From Anaerolineae bacterium (GTDB taxonomy: Bacteria > Chloroflexota > Anaerolineae > Aggregatilineales > UBA3940): a stretch of 6,812 nucleotides of DNA. The notes under the pieces are model-generated. The model did not search any database. It worked only from the letters and a program-made list of their open reading frames with translations, and was not told where the DNA came from. Below, piece by piece: positions 6,515 through 6,812 of the stretch (within the stretch, counting starts at the first letter, position 1; each line of letters starts with the position of its first letter). The stretch spans positions 1-6,812 of the forward strand of contig JADZAD010000319.1 of NCBI GenBank assembly GCA_020852775.1, written 5' to 3'. The translations under genes were made by a program, and so were the position numbers.

Positions 6515-6812
6515 ATGCCTCGTTTCCACAGCGCAACCTTCCCGGTACGCCACTATGAGTGTGACGCCTACGGGCATGTCAACAACACCAACTACCTGCG
6601 TTATATGGAGGAGGCTGCCTTTCAGGCTTCCGCCGATGCCGGATACGACCACCACTACTACCAGTCCTCCGGCACGACGTGGCTGATCCGCCATACTGAG
6701 GTCGAGTTCCTCCAGCCGTTGTTCTATGGCGACAGTGTGACGGTGAAGACCTGGGTCGCGGACATGCGCCATATCCGCTCGATCCGCATGTACGAACTGA
6801 CCCGAACCGGGA
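6515..6812 (+). CDS. Acyl-CoA thioesterase, hotdog fold (YbgC/FadM/4HBT type), 3'-truncated by window edge
   Basis: The first 99 residues of a small cytoplasmic hotdog-fold thioesterase, a family usually about 130-160 residues long, which hydrolyses acyl-CoA or acyl-ACP thioesters. The sequence begins MPRFHSATFPVRHYECDAYG. The family active-site signature is clear: D17 in YECDAYGHVNNTNYLRYMEEA (residues 14-34 in family register), where the Asp is the catalytic residue in 4-hydroxybenzoyl-CoA thioesterase type enzymes, and GHVNN begins the central helix. EVEFLQPLFYGDSVTVKTWV (about 63-82) matches the beta strands that follow, including the common 'P...GD.V.V.T' pattern. The start is supported by AGGGGA 6 nt upstream. 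It lies 34 nt after the GT39-like gene on the same strand; a functional link is not evident. The acyl substrate cannot be told from the fragment. Confidence 0.9.
   Translation, partial: MPRFHSATFPVRHYECDAYGHVNNTNYLRYMEEAAFQASADAGYDHHYYQSSGTTWLIRHTEVEFLQPLFYGDSVTVKTWVADMRHIRSIRMYELTRTG

Noticed and set aside
5623..6516. Open frame of 297 codons on the - strand opposite the end of the GT39-like gene
   Set aside because: The translation is rich in Arg, Gln and Gly with no family motif, and the + strand protein here shows clear conserved domain motifs.
1..6812. Search for CRISPR arrays, tRNA/rRNA genes, insertion sequences, toxin-antitoxin or defence genes
   Set aside because: Reading both strands showed no direct-repeat array, transposase motif, structured RNA gene or defence-family signature. 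The window is almost fully occupied by the five genes listed.

Overview
This is a GC-rich (roughly 60-65% by eye), densely coding bacterial window with every recognisable gene on the + strand. The likely host is a member of the Chloroflexota. This is inferred from the composition, from the AsnRS type and above all from a GT39-like membrane protein whose long C-terminal extracytoplasmic region resembles a domain layout I associate with that phylum. No 16S or marker-gene evidence is present, so the placement is tentative.

Layout: (1) positions 1-1085 hold the 3' part of an asparaginyl-tRNA synthetase gene (class II, catalytic core complete, N-terminal anticodon-binding part outside the window). 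It is closed by a textbook intrinsic terminator at 1100-1135. (2) A new unit begins at 1183 with a SAM-dependent methyltransferase, which may be translated from a leaderless transcript because a TAnnnT -10-like box lies exactly 6 nt before its ATG. Only 8 nt later comes a 702-residue polytopic membrane protein that looks like a divergent GT-C glycosyltransferase. (3) After a 67-nt gap holding a possible promoter and an inverted repeat comes a second, more canonical GT39/PMT-like membrane glycosyltransferase with an N-terminal DE motif. Its best start is 4096, not the longer open frame that runs back into the previous gene. (4) At 6515 a hotdog-fold acyl-CoA thioesterase of the YbgC/FadM/4HBT type begins and runs off the right edge.

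How the genes may work together: the methyltransferase and two GT-C type enzymes form a plausible envelope-glycosylation neighbourhood, in which lipid-linked sugars are transferred to lipid, glycan or protein on the outer face of the cytoplasmic membrane. Acceptor and donor cannot be read from the sequence. AsnRS (translation) and the thioesterase (acyl-CoA or acyl-ACP hydrolysis) look like functionally unrelated neighbours.

No stretch longer than about 100 bases lacks a gene. I see no tRNA or rRNA gene, CRISPR array, insertion sequence, attachment site or clear transfer signature. The window reads as ordinary core/envelope gene content. The points worth a second look are modest: the leaderless-type start, the internal promoter with inverted repeat, the divergent GT-C protein and the large extracytoplasmic part of the second glycosyltransferase.
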